64,000 nucleotides of DNA from Imperialibacter sp. EC-SDR9 (GTDB lineage Bacteria; Bacteroidota; Bacteroidia; Cytophagales; Cyclobacteriaceae), in assembly GCF_902498805.1 (NCBI RefSeq), contig NZ_LR701604.1, forward strand, positions 1 to 64,000, given 5' to 3'. The notes under the pieces are model-generated. The model searched no databases. It was not told the origin of the DNA and saw only the letters and a list, made by a program, of their open reading frames with translations. This document shows positions 1-8,477 of this stretch, piece after piece. Every line of letters begins with the position of its first letter. Position 1 is the stretch's first letter. Made by a program: the position numbers and the translations under genes.

Positions 1-131
1 GCAGTAGTTACTTATCATTTGCTGGCTTGGAATGTCCGCCACAAGAGTTAATTTTATCTTCTGCGTGGCTAAGTGGTGATGGAAGCAGTACTGCATAAAA
101 TTCCCACACTCACTTTAGCCAGACGTTACCA
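1..131 (+). repeat. attC-like integron recombination site, left part outside window
   Basis: This is the right part of the first of four related ~160-bp repeats. It shares the core TGGCTTGGAaTGyCCGCCACA, the GCGTGGCTAAG segment and the CCCACACTCA arm with the copies at 928, 1621 and 2877. It ends in AGACGTTACCAGC, where the conserved GTT would be the R' box and the cut would fall after G125. The bases that follow (TTACCAGCA) are the exact complement of bases just before the next repeat, as expected for an integron cassette. The left arm lies outside the window. Confidence 0.75.
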
Positions 132-164
132 GCAATACTTACAGGGCGTAAATCAGTCAAAAAC

Positions 165-926
165 TTGATTAGGGTACTAACACTTGGTCTCTTTCTCATT
201 GCGAGCCTTAAAGGTTTCGGCCAAAACAGTAGATTTATTAACTCTTGGAATTCTAAAGACTTGGCTGTGTATTTTCCTAATCTTGTAAGAGTATTGGGTG
301 ATACTGTGACATATGACAACTTTTACCAATACACTCTTCTTGATCTTGTCGGTGTCAAACTCTCTCTTTTTAACGAGCCACCGTTTCCTTCTTCCGAATC
401 TTTTATTCTCAGAGTTTGCTACTTTCCTGTTTTCGGAGACGATGGTCAGGTAATGACATTTTATAAAGACCAAGGGGTCATTGAGGCATTATATAAAAAA
501 GAGGGTGATAATAGGCTTAAGCTTTCATACTTTAACCTCGATGAACTTACAAATAGAGAATCGACAAAACTTAAGCGGAAACTGGAGGTTTCTGATGAGG
601 CATATTTTTACCCAGAGTTACAGCCAATCATATCTAAATCTATTATTCAGGACTCGTTGACCTTCAAATACTCCCAACAAAATATAGAGGTAGATGAATA
701 TGAGATCGAAAGACTGCTATCAGCGCTTGATAAACTGAAGTTGGAAAGTCTAGCCCCAATAGATTCTACTGACCTTCTGATAAATAGTGTTCACGAATAC
801 AGACCGATTTGGGTCGTTGAATGGAATTTGGATGGAAGTCACAACGCCTACTTTCGCAGGAGTCCTCCAGAGCAGACAGAGGACTTCGTAAGATGGCTAT
901 TTTCGATGTGCACCCCTAAGAAATAA
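165..926 (+). CDS. Cassette 1: exported protein of unknown function (253 aa)
   Basis: I do not recognise this protein. The first ~20 residues (MIRVLTLGLFLIASLKGFGQ) look like a Sec signal peptide ending at a G-Q junction, a common Bacteroidota pattern, so the product is probably periplasmic or surface exposed. The rest is soluble and rich in charged and aromatic residues, with no catalytic motif I can name. The only fitting start is TTG at 165; there is no in-frame ATG between the attC site and this point. The gene fills most of an integron-type cassette running from base 126 to the G|TT cut at 1086, in the usual orientation. Such cassettes often carry genes without relatives. Function is unknown. 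Confidence 0.75.
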   Translation: MIRVLTLGLFLIASLKGFGQNSRFINSWNSKDLAVYFPNLVRVLGDTVTYDNFYQYTLLDLVGVKLSLFNEPPFPSSESFILRVCYFPVFGDDGQVMTFYKDQGVIEALYKKEGDNRLKLSYFNLDELTNRESTKLKRKLEVSDEAYFYPELQPIISKSIIQDSLTFKYSQQNIEVDEYEIERLLSALDKLKLESLAPIDSTDLLINSVHEYRPIWVVEWNLDGSHNAYFRRSPPEQTEDFVRWLFSMCTPKK

Positions 927-927
927 A

Positions 928-1095
928 TGCTGGTAACACAACGGTAAAATGAATGTGGGCTTCACCAGTTTTCATAGTGTAGTTGGCTTGGATTGCCCGC
1001 CACAATTTATAATTTTATCATCGGCGTGGCTAAGATGAAGTGGAAGCGAAGCTGCATAAAACTCCCACACTCATTTTACCGAGGCGTTGTGATCC
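928..1095 (+). repeat. attC-like site closing cassette 1
   Basis: The imperfect dyad opens with TGCTGGTAAC (928-937). This is the perfect complement of GTTACCAGCA (125-134) at the start of cassette 1, i.e. the R''/R' pairing of a circular cassette. A short unpaired stretch (ACAA against AGGC) follows, then a paired arm CGGTAAAATGA.TGTGGG (942-959) against CCCACACTCATTTTACCG. The site ends in GAGGCGTTG, with GTT at 1086-1088. R box, unpaired spacer, L box and long variable terminal structure match the known attC design. Confidence 0.85.
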
Positions 1096-1116
1096 ATTAG
1101 TGCTAGTTTCATAAGG

Positions 1117-1641
1117 ATGCGGAAAAACCAATTTTCGGCTGTCATGGCCAACAAGTCGGACGCAGAACTGACCAAGGTGATTAATAGTCCAGCGACCTTT
1201 GCAGAAGAGGCTCAACTGGCAGCGGCATTTGAACTCAAGAACAGAGGGCCTATATCGGACGACGTAGACCAACTAATAGCCAGACTTTCTGAAAAGCTTG
1301 AAGCTGCGCAAGAGGTCGAAGAATTTGAAAGCAAATTGACTTCAAAGAATACCATCTATCTTTTGGCTTTTCTACTAACTCCTCTCGTGATCGGACCCTT
1401 TATGGCATTCAATATATGGGAGCTTGGCAACCGGAAAGGAATATGGACAGTGCTAGGACTTGCAATACTATACGTGATTTTGATAGTGATAGCCCTGGCA
1501 TTGTTACCTACGGACCTGGGCTGGATGGTTGGGATAGTACACTTGGGATATGGCGTCTTTTTCGTAGAGTGGACGTGGAAGAAGTACTTGCCGACCTTCG
1601 AAGACTATCAGAGGGAAAAAGGGATCACAACACAGCGGTAA
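1117..1641 (+). CDS. Cassette 2: small membrane protein of unknown function (174 aa)
   Basis: The N-terminal half is hydrophilic and helical (SDAELTKVIN, then EEAQLAAAFELKNRG and an acidic coiled-coil-like stretch to about residue 72). Three hydrophobic segments follow at roughly residues 76-97, 106-128 and 131-150, and the tail is charged. It probably sits in the inner membrane. ATG 1117 lies 30 bp after the cassette boundary; ATG 1147 (MANKSDAEL) is an alternative start. The stop codon lies inside the following attC site, a compact arrangement typical of gene cassettes. No enzymatic motif is visible, so I assign no function. Confidence 0.75.
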   Translation: MRKNQFSAVMANKSDAELTKVINSPATFAEEAQLAAAFELKNRGPISDDVDQLIARLSEKLEAAQEVEEFESKLTSKNTIYLLAFLLTPLVIGPFMAFNIWELGNRKGIWTVLGLAILYVILIVIALALLPTDLGWMVGIVHLGYGVFFVEWTWKKYLPTFEDYQREKGITTQR

Positions 1642-1790
1642 AAATGAATGTGGGCTTCATTGGTTGCCAAAGGTCAGTTGGCTTGGATTGCCCGCCACAA
1701 GAGTTATATTTATCATAGGCGTGGCTAAGATGTAGTGGAAGCGGAGCTGTATAAAACTACCACACTCATTTTACCGAGGCGTTAGCGCCA
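1621..1790 (+). repeat. attC-like site closing cassette 2
   Basis: The left end GGATCACAAC (1622-1631) is the perfect 10-nt complement of GTTGTGATCC (1086-1095), the first bases of cassette 2. The internal arms CGGTAAAAATGAATGTGG and CCACACTCATTTTACCG pair. The right end is GAGGCGTTAGCG, with GTT at 1781-1783. The site overlaps the last codons of the cassette 2 gene. Confidence 0.85.
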
Positions 1791-1863
1791 ATCCTCCTAG
1801 CGTTTCGTGTAAAACATTTGTTTCGAATATTTCGTTTATGTAACTTGTAACAAACTGCCAGAC

Positions 1864-2313
1864 ATGAGCACGGTTAAAAAACGGATAACTTCAGAAGAGC
1901 AACAGATGGCATTGGAGTCAGCTGCAAGACTTTCGCAATTTGCACGAACAAGAAGATCTTCAAAATCAAAAGAGATTAGGATAACCCTTCAGGGAGAGGA
2001 TATCACGATCCCTGAAAAGGCACTAACATATCTTATAGAAGTGCTTTCCAATATGTCGGATGGTAAATCGGTTGATATCGTAGCAGAGGATACTGAATTG
2101 TCCACGCAACAGGCGGCTGGTATACTGAATGTCTCCAGGCCTTTTATCGTCAAATTATTAGAACAAGGACGGATACCATTTAAAAAAGTAGGCAAACATC
2201 GACGGATACTTCTTCAGGACGTTTTACATATAAAGGAACAGCAAAATAAGGTTCGAGAATCACAGCTTGAAAAGCTAGTAAAAGATTCTCAAATCCTAGG
2301 ATTAGGCTACTGA
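1864..2313 (+). CDS. Cassette 3: excisionase-type HTH antitoxin (149 aa)
   Basis: The C-terminal half has the excisionase-family winged-helix pattern (LSTQQAAGILNVSRPFIVKL, then a GRIPFKKVGKHRRI wing). This pattern is typical of antitoxins encoded directly before PIN-domain VapC-like toxins in many bacteria. The N-terminal half is a helical segment that may bind the toxin. The stop TGA shares one base with the ATG of the downstream toxin reading frame (TGATG at 2311), so the two were translationally coupled. An AT-rich stretch at about 1805-1860 may hold a private promoter, common for toxin-antitoxin cassettes. The toxin is broken (next entry), so this is now probably an orphan antitoxin and repressor. 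Confidence 0.8.
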   Translation: MSTVKKRITSEEQQMALESAARLSQFARTRRSSKSKEIRITLQGEDITIPEKALTYLIEVLSNMSDGKSVDIVAEDTELSTQQAAGILNVSRPFIVKLLEQGRIPFKKVGKHRRILLQDVLHIKEQQNKVRESQLEKLVKDSQILGLGY

Positions 2314-2882
2314 TGGCCAAACAGAGGATTTTCAAAGCCATATTGGATGCTTGTGTCCTATATCCAGCTCCGGTAAGAGATATTCTATTGTCATTTGCCG
2401 GTGAAGGATTGTTCCAACCGAAATGGACAGGATAAATTCAAGAGGAGTGGATACGTAACCTACTGATCAACAGACCGGATCTAACCCGCATTCAACTAGA
2501 GGCGTTGGTTCAAACAATGAATACTGCTTTCCCTGATGCAAATGTTCTTTAATATGAAGACCAAATAGAACTTATTCAACTTCCAGATGAAGACGACAGG
2601 CATGTAGTTGCCGCTTCATTGATTTCAGAATCCAGCCTGATTATCACATTCAATCTAAAGGATTTTCCTTCAACAAGACTTAAGAGATTTGGGGTAGAAG
2701 CTATACATCCAGATGACTTTCTTGTTGAGCTTTTTAATATTGACGGCTATAAAGGATATCAAGCCTATTTAAGACAACTTAAGAGGTTGAAAAACCCACC
2801 TATCGAATCGGAGGAACTACTTCGGATATTAACCAAAGCAGGATTACCCAAAACGGCCATTATCCTAGGAAATGTACGCTAA
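2313..2882 (+). pseudogene. PIN-domain (VapC-like) toxin broken by two in-frame stops
   Basis: Reading from ATG 2313 gives a continuous PIN-family pattern: the first active-site Asp in AILDACVLYPAPVRDILLSF, EEWIRNLLINRPDL, then DEDDRHVVAASLISE and ITFNLKDFP, with a HPDDFL motif near the end. The frame is interrupted by TAA at 2433-2435, where relatives usually carry a charged residue before IQEEW, and by TAA at 2550-2552. No frameshift is needed to join the three parts. Two independent stops in a toxin beside an intact antitoxin suggest loss of toxicity by point mutation. The 3' end runs to the attC site, with the stop TAA at 2880-2882 overlapping R''. Confidence 0.8.
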
Positions 2883-3034
2883 CACACCGGTAAAAATGAA
2901 TGTGGGCTTCATCAGTTATCATTGTTAGGTTGGCTTGGATTGTCCGCCACAAATTATAATTTTATCATCGGCGTGGCTAAGATGTAGTGGTAGCGGAGCT
3001 GCATAAAACTCCCACACTCATTTTAGGCAAGAGT
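2877..3034 (+). repeat. attC-like site closing cassette 3, with degenerate right end
   Basis: The left end CGCTAAC (2877-2883) is the exact complement of GTTAGCG (1781-1787), the start of cassette 3. The arm CGGTAAAAATGAATGTGGG and the central TTGGCTTGGATTG core match the other copies. The right end reads CTCATTTTAGGCAAGAGTA instead of CTCATTTTACCGAGGCGTT, so the conserved GTT is missing and the last arm does not pair fully. This is probably the decayed end of the array, or a junction with non-cassette DNA. Confidence 0.8.
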
Positions 3035-3042
3035 AATGAGCA

Positions 3043-3954
3043 ATGAAAATATTGAGAAATAAGTTGGGAAATCGAATAAAAATAAGTGGTTTCTTTGCCC
3101 AGCACCAAGTTAAATGGAATCAACGGTCAATAATTCGACTTGCAACATCCACACACAACATCGCACTCAATCCTGTCCCCCCCTTCTCTGCGGGCGGACA
3201 TGTAGAACATTATTATCATTTTATCTTTGATTTACTGTTACCTCTCAGTTTTATAATAAAAAAAACACCCTCAAATGTCATTTTTTCGCTAAACGGATTT
3301 GGTGTTCTAACTCCCATTTTATTGAAATTATTTGACAACCGGGTTCGTATTCGATCCAATGCCTGGGAAAGAAAGGTGAATTTGATTGGAATGAATCCAA
3401 TTCAAATCAACATTAACCATTTTCAATATAAAAACTTAAAAGAAATGGTTTGCGAAAAATTAAATATTGATTCCACTAGCAAACCAAATAAAATTCTATT
3501 GATAGAGCGTATTCCTCCTGACCCCTACTATCAAACTAGTGCTACCATTAAGGGATCAGGTTCATCTCGAAGGTCAATCAAGAATCATGATGAGCTCGAA
3601 AAGTATATTAGATCAAAAGTCTCTCCTAATTATGAATTTCATAATTTGAAATTGGAAAAAATATCATTTGAGGATCAGATTAGGTATTTTGATTCTGCAG
3701 TCGCCGTTATAGCCCAACATGGGGCTGGCTTAGCCAATATTTTATGGATGCCTGAAAAATCTGTAGTTATCGAGTTTGGTTTTAACTCAAAAAATCATTA
3801 CGAAAGATTGAGCTTACTAATGAAGCATTATTACTTTCTATTTGACAACAAGGAACCTCATATTAAAATAGATTGCGTAGATTTTTCTAATTGGTTATCT
3901 GAAAATGAAATTACTCGGGATTTTTTTATAGACAAAAATAATTTAAAGCCATAA
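3043..3954 (+). CDS. Glycosyltransferase, family 61 type (303 aa)
   Basis: This is a probable GT61/DUF563 glycosyltransferase transferring a sugar onto a cell-surface polysaccharide or glycan. Supporting motifs are GGHVEHYYHFIFDLLLPL (about residues 51-68) and IAQHGAGLANILWMPEKSVV (about 227-246), the hallmark HGAGL.N..F/WMP pattern of this family. There is no signal peptide. Base composition is clearly AT-rich (about 35-38% GC by eye) against roughly 48-50% nearby, pointing to recent acquisition. It lies immediately right of the degenerate attC site and may be the remains of a further cassette, but no attC follows it. No neighbouring polysaccharide genes are present. The acceptor is unknown. 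Confidence 0.8.
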   Translation: MKILRNKLGNRIKISGFFAQHQVKWNQRSIIRLATSTHNIALNPVPPFSAGGHVEHYYHFIFDLLLPLSFIIKKTPSNVIFSLNGFGVLTPILLKLFDNRVRIRSNAWERKVNLIGMNPIQININHFQYKNLKEMVCEKLNIDSTSKPNKILLIERIPPDPYYQTSATIKGSGSSRRSIKNHDELEKYIRSKVSPNYEFHNLKLEKISFEDQIRYFDSAVAVIAQHGAGLANILWMPEKSVVIEFGFNSKNHYERLSLLMKHYYFLFDNKEPHIKIDCVDFSNWLSENEITRDFFIDKNNLKP

Positions 3955-4005
3955 AATGGTCATATTTCCTCAAATAGTATATTGCCAGCACAAACCTTCA
4001 GCAAT

Positions 4006-4875
4006 ATGAAACCAGCCTCTCTCCTCTTCGCATTAGCCTCCCTCCTCTCACTATCAGCCATTGCCCAGCCCAGCACCGAGGTTTACCTTTTCGACCTGAA
4101 AGCCAACGGCGAAACGATCAGCGTCTCCAACCCCATCAACGTATCGGCCAACCCCGGCCGCTACGACAACCAGCCTTCATTCTCTCAAAAGACTGGTGAG
4201 CTCTTCTTTGTGTCGCAGGACGCCACTCCACAGATTGACATCTTCATTTACAACCCTGCCAGGGGCACCAAAATCAATTTTTCGGACAATGCCTCCAACG
4301 AATACTCTCCTACCCTTACGCCCGATGGGAAACACATCTCCTGCATCCGGGAGGTGGACGGCACGCAGTTGCTATGGAAGTTTCCCATCAGGAAAGGTGA
4401 GCCGGTGATTGTAGTGCCCGACCTTGTGATTGGTTATCATGCCTGGAGAGATGACAACACGCTGGTATCTTTTGTCCTGGGCGAACCTCAAACGCTTCAG
4501 ATCTCGAATCTTTCTGCCAAAACGAATACAATTGTCGCAAGCAATATTGGCCGATCTATTCACAACATCCCAGGTAGCCAACTCATCAGCTTTCTGCAGA
4601 ACAGAGAAGGGCAGCCGGCGCTTATCCAGTCGCTTGACACTGAAACAGCAAAAATTGAAACGATTTGCGAAGCGATGGCCGACTCACAAGACATGGCCTG
4701 GACACCAGATGGCAAAATCATCATGGGTCAGGGCAGCAAGCTCTTCACTTGGTCGGCATCTACGAAGGCATGGATAGAAATAGCTGAACTTGCCAGCACT
4801 TTCCAATTGAAAGGCATCACCCGACTGGCCGTTGGCCCCAAAGGAGACAAGCTGGCCGTGGTTGTAAATGAATGA
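4006..4875 (+). CDS. Secreted PD40/TolB-like beta-propeller protein (289 aa)
   Basis: The start is ATG 4006, which gives a clear signal peptide (MKPASLLFALASLLSLSAIA-Q). The mature part contains WD40-like PD40 blades: SFSQKTGELFFVSQD, then SPTLTPDGKHISCIRE, MAWTPDGKIIMGQG and LAVGPKGDKLAVV. Such proteins form six- to seven-bladed propellers that usually mediate binding in the periplasm rather than catalysis. At 289 residues it is a bare propeller with no extra enzymatic domain. The gene stands alone: ~250 bp separate it from the TonB receptor downstream. Ligand and partner are unknown. Confidence 0.75.
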   Translation: MKPASLLFALASLLSLSAIAQPSTEVYLFDLKANGETISVSNPINVSANPGRYDNQPSFSQKTGELFFVSQDATPQIDIFIYNPARGTKINFSDNASNEYSPTLTPDGKHISCIREVDGTQLLWKFPIRKGEPVIVVPDLVIGYHAWRDDNTLVSFVLGEPQTLQISNLSAKTNTIVASNIGRSIHNIPGSQLISFLQNREGQPALIQSLDTETAKIETICEAMADSQDMAWTPDGKIIMGQGSKLFTWSASTKAWIEIAELASTFQLKGITRLAVGPKGDKLAVVVNE

Positions 4876-5126
4876 TCAGGAGTTTATTCCGCACTATTAA
4901 TATTTTTTTTCTTAAGTAATTCCAAAACACATAGGGGTACTAATGGTTTAAGTTTACTACTAAGCAAACTAAACTATTATTCACAAAATGAATCTGCAAA
5001 TAGGATCAATGCTGATTCGGACTTTTCCGGATGATCGTTCTATTATTTTTTCAACAACTCCCAACCCCTGCTTCAAACTATCGTAACTGGCTAAGTGAAT
5101 TTATTCAGATCAATCTCAACAACTCA

Positions 5127-7508
5127 ATGAAAAAAACTTTATTGCTCGGGCTCTGCCTGATTTTTAGTGCGCTACACGTATTCGCTCAAGACAAGGTCAC
5201 CGTTAACGGCTATGTGAAAGACGCTGCCAACGGAGAAGACCTTTTCGGGGCCAATGTGCTTGTGAAAGAAATCGGCGACGGAGCCGTGACCAATTTTTAT
5301 GGTTTTTATTCCATTACGCTGCCACCGGGCACCTACACTCTCGAATACCGCTATGTAGGATATGAAACGACGGTGAAGACGGTAGAACTAAAGGCAAACG
5401 TTCGCATGGACGTGGAAATACGTTCCGAGCAGCAGCAGTTGCAGGAAGTAGTGGTGTCTGCTGAAAGAGAGGATGCCAATGTGACCAGCATTGAAATGAG
5501 CGTCGCCAAGCTCGACATGCAAACCATCACCAAAGTGCCTGCCTTTGCTGGTGAGGTCGACGTACTGAAAACGATACAGCTGCTTCCGGGTGTAAGTACC
5601 GTTGGCGAGGGTGCTTCGGGCTTCAACGTGCGTGGTGGCTCGGTTGGGCAAAACCTTGTGCTGCTCGATGAAGCTCCAGTGTTTAACTCTTCTCACCTAC
5701 TGGGTTTCTTTTCCGTGTTTAACCCAGATGCAGTGAAGGACATTAAGCTTTACAAAGGCGCTATACCTTCCCGCTACGGAGGCAGAATTTCCTCTATCCT
5801 TGATATAAGGATGAAAGAGGGTAACAACAAATCTTATGATGTAGCGGGAGGAGTAGGCACCATCTTCAGTCGTCTGGCGGTAGAGGGCCCTATCAAAAAG
5901 GAAAAGTCTTCTTTCATCATAGCAGGGCGTCGCTCCTATGCCGACGTGCTGGCCAAGCCATTCACAGATGTACTAGACGATGGTGCTCAGCTTTATTTCT
6001 ACGACCTGACGGTGAAGACCAACTTCAATATCAACGAGAAGAACAGGGTATTCGCATCAGGCTATTTTGGAAGAGATAAGTTCTTATTCGACGCCCGCCA
6101 GGGGTTCGACTGGGGCAATAAGACTGCTACTATCCGTTGGAACCACTTGTTCAACGACCGGTTGTTTTCAAACTTCACAGCGTTTTATAGCAACTACGAC
6201 TATTCTTTGGCCTTCGGAGAAAATGACCTGGATAAATTTGAGTGGACATCGGAAATAACCACGTTCAACTTCAAGCCGGAGTTTAGCTACTTCATCAATA
6301 CGAACAACGAACTGAGCTTTGGTGGCGATGCCACAGTATATCAGTTTGACCCCGCCAACGCCCTCGGTGTGAGCAACGGAGAAGTAAGCAACATCAGTCT
6401 CGATAAAAAGTTTGGGCTGGAGAGTGCCGTATACGCAGGCAACGAACAGAAACTGTCGTCGGCACTCACTATCAACTATGGTCTTCGCCTTTCATCGTTT
6501 AGCTACATGGGGCCTGGCAAATATTTTGAATATGACTCACCAGAGCCCGGTGTGAGAAGAAACGTAACATCGGTTTCGGAGGCAGACAATCTCGAAACTA
6601 TTCAAACCTACTTTAATTTTGAGCCCCGGGCATCGTTCTCTTTGTTAGTCGATCCTCAGAGTTCCATCAAAGGGAGTTACAACAGAACAGCCCAATATGT
6701 TCACTTGATTTCGAACACGGTAGCCAGCAATCCGCTGGATGTATGGACGCCGAGCACGAACAATATTGAGCCGCAAACCGGGCAGCAAGTGGCGTTGGGG
6801 TATTTCAGGAATTTCAATGACAACATGATTGAAGCCTCGGCCGAAGTCTATTACCGTCGCACCAAAAACCAGATCGACTACATCGACGGTGCCGACCTAC
6901 TGATCAACCCCTTTTTGGAGGGTGATGTGTTGAGTGGTATTGGAAGGGCCTACGGATTGGAACTATACGTGCAGAAAAAGAAAGGGAAATTGAACGGATG
7001 GGTGAGTTATACACTCGGAAGAACCGAGCTGAAAGTGGACGGCATTAACAACAACAACTGGTATGCTACCCGCTACGACCAGACCCACAATGTGAAAGTG
7101 GCTGCTTTTTATGACGTCACGCCCCGGCTTTCTTTTTCGGCCAACTTCAGCTACATCACCGGCACGCCCACCACCTTCCCAACAGACAGGTTTGAGTGGC
7201 AGGACTACGTGGTGCCCTTTAACTATGGCAACGGCCGTAACAATGTAAGAATACCAGACTACCATCGCTTCGACATTGGCGCAACACTCAACGGAAAAAC
7301 TGTGAAAAGAAACGGCAAGCCCCGAAAGGTGACTGACCAATTTGTGCTTTCGGTGTACAACGTCTACAACAGACGTAACCCGTTCTCTATCTACTTTACC
7401 CAGGGACGAGACCGACCAGTATCCGGAGAACCTCTTCCAACCGAGGCCATTCGTGTTGCCATTATCGGCTCAGTGTTCCCTTCCATTACTTACAACTTCA
7501 AGTTTTAA
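5127..7508 (+). CDS. TonB-dependent outer-membrane receptor with carboxypeptidase-like domain (793 aa)
   Basis: The start is ATG 5127 (signal MKKTLLLGLCLIFSALHVFAQ). Domains in order are a carboxypeptidase D regulatory-like fold (about residues 25-110, VNGYVKDAANGEDLFGANV), a plug domain (about 130-240, with FNVRGGSVGQNLVLLDEAPV and the YKGAIPSRYGGR motif), and a 22-strand-type beta-barrel ending in an aromatic C-terminus (YNFKF). It imports a large or scarce substrate across the outer membrane using TonB energy. The following DUF4249 lipoprotein starts 4 bp downstream, so the two form a transport unit of a type common in Bacteroidota. The pair is not SusCD: the receptor is shorter than SusC (usually ~1,000 aa) and there is no SusD. 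The substrate cannot be read from the sequence. Confidence 0.92.
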   Translation: MKKTLLLGLCLIFSALHVFAQDKVTVNGYVKDAANGEDLFGANVLVKEIGDGAVTNFYGFYSITLPPGTYTLEYRYVGYETTVKTVELKANVRMDVEIRSEQQQLQEVVVSAEREDANVTSIEMSVAKLDMQTITKVPAFAGEVDVLKTIQLLPGVSTVGEGASGFNVRGGSVGQNLVLLDEAPVFNSSHLLGFFSVFNPDAVKDIKLYKGAIPSRYGGRISSILDIRMKEGNNKSYDVAGGVGTIFSRLAVEGPIKKEKSSFIIAGRRSYADVLAKPFTDVLDDGAQLYFYDLTVKTNFNINEKNRVFASGYFGRDKFLFDARQGFDWGNKTATIRWNHLFNDRLFSNFTAFYSNYDYSLAFGENDLDKFEWTSEITTFNFKPEFSYFINTNNELSFGGDATVYQFDPANALGVSNGEVSNISLDKKFGLESAVYAGNEQKLSSALTINYGLRLSSFSYMGPGKYFEYDSPEPGVRRNVTSVSEADNLETIQTYFNFEPRASFSLLVDPQSSIKGSYNRTAQYVHLISNTVASNPLDVWTPSTNNIEPQTGQQVALGYFRNFNDNMIEASAEVYYRRTKNQIDYIDGADLLINPFLEGDVLSGIGRAYGLELYVQKKKGKLNGWVSYTLGRTELKVDGINNNNWYATRYDQTHNVKVAAFYDVTPRLSFSANFSYITGTPTTFPTDRFEWQDYVVPFNYGNGRNNVRIPDYHRFDIGATLNGKTVKRNGKPRKVTDQFVLSVYNVYNRRNPFSIYFTQGRDRPVSGEPLPTEAIRVAIIGSVFPSITYNFKF

Positions 7509-7512
7509 TCGT

Positions 7513-8451
7513 ATGAAATCTGCAAACATATATATAGTCTCTGCCCTTCTCGTCTCTTCATTGTTTGCCTGCGAGGACGTGATCTATCCCGAGCTGGCTG
7601 ATAGCGAGCCTGTAGTTTCAATAGATGCTTTTGTCACAAGCCAGAACAAAGTGCAAGTGATCAAAGTAACCAAAACCCAATACTACTTTGACAAAAACAG
7701 GCCTGCGGGCGTTTCTGGTGCTGAGGTCAGCATCACCGACGATCAGGGAAGAGTATTTCTATTTACAGAATCAAATACAGACGGATGGTACGAGTGGGAT
7801 CCTTCGCAAAGCGACGATTCACTGGGACTCCCTGGCGTTCAGTATTCACTCAGCGTTTTAACTGAAGGCATTGAGTACACCTCTTCCTCTGTCACGCAAG
7901 GCGTACCAAAAATTGATAGCATCACATTTAATTTTGAGCCGGAAAACGACTTTGCGCTTGCCACATGGTTCGCAGAAGTTTGGGCCAGGGATTTAGATGG
8001 GCCAGGCAATGCTTACTGGATCAAGGGCTGGAAAAATGGAAAATACCTCAACAAGCCAGCTGAAATACTAACAGCCTACGACGCCGGATTTAGCCGGGGC
8101 TCGGAGGTAGATGGACTTATCTTTATCACACCTGTAAGGTCTGGCACTGGCATCAATCTTAGCACCGACGAGGATCCAGACACAGGTAAGTTATTACCTT
8201 CTTATCTGGACGGAGATTCCATTTATGTCGAAATCCATGCCGTGTCTGAAGCCACCTTCGATTTCCTTAACCTGATGAAAATCCAAATTGATCGCCCCGG
8301 GGGTTTTGGAGAGCTTTTCGCCACACCCATTGATAATGTACCGACAAATATTATCCCGTCTCAGGAAGGTGTGAAAGTCGTGGGTTGTTTCAACGTATCA
8401 ACCGTCAGTAGCTCTGGCAAGAAACTGATGGCAGAAAACGAGACGCCTTAA
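7513..8451 (+). CDS. DUF4249 surface lipoprotein, partner of TonB receptor (312 aa)
   Basis: The start is ATG 7513, 4 bp after the receptor stop. The lipobox LLVSSLFAC puts the lipid on Cys22, and the following E-D residues are compatible with export to the outer membrane. The mature protein begins with the DUF4249 pattern (EPVVSIDAFVTSQNKVQVIK, later ISDDQG-like beta-strands and a C-terminal VVGCF). DUF4249 lipoproteins are regularly encoded next to ~800-aa TonB receptors and are thought to act as accessory surface proteins, by analogy with SusD. A strong terminator follows, so the transcription unit is just receptor plus lipoprotein. Confidence 0.88.
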   Translation: MKSANIYIVSALLVSSLFACEDVIYPELADSEPVVSIDAFVTSQNKVQVIKVTKTQYYFDKNRPAGVSGAEVSITDDQGRVFLFTESNTDGWYEWDPSQSDDSLGLPGVQYSLSVLTEGIEYTSSSVTQGVPKIDSITFNFEPENDFALATWFAEVWARDLDGPGNAYWIKGWKNGKYLNKPAEILTAYDAGFSRGSEVDGLIFITPVRSGTGINLSTDEDPDTGKLLPSYLDGDSIYVEIHAVSEATFDFLNLMKIQIDRPGGFGELFATPIDNVPTNIIPSQEGVKVVGCFNVSTVSSSGKKLMAENETP

Positions 8452-8477
8452 GCAGTACCAGTCATAACGGACTCGAT

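Noticed and set aside
1-3034. Repeated ~160-bp sequences could be taken for a CRISPR array or for insertion-sequence ends.
   Set aside because: Spacing is 0.7-1.2 kb with genes between, not 30-40-bp spacers. No transposase or target duplication is seen. Cassette-specific complementarity of the ends fits attC only.
5127-8451. The TonB receptor plus lipoprotein as a SusCD polysaccharide-utilisation locus.
   Set aside because: The receptor is about 790 aa, the partner is DUF4249 rather than SusD, and no glycoside hydrolases adjoin.
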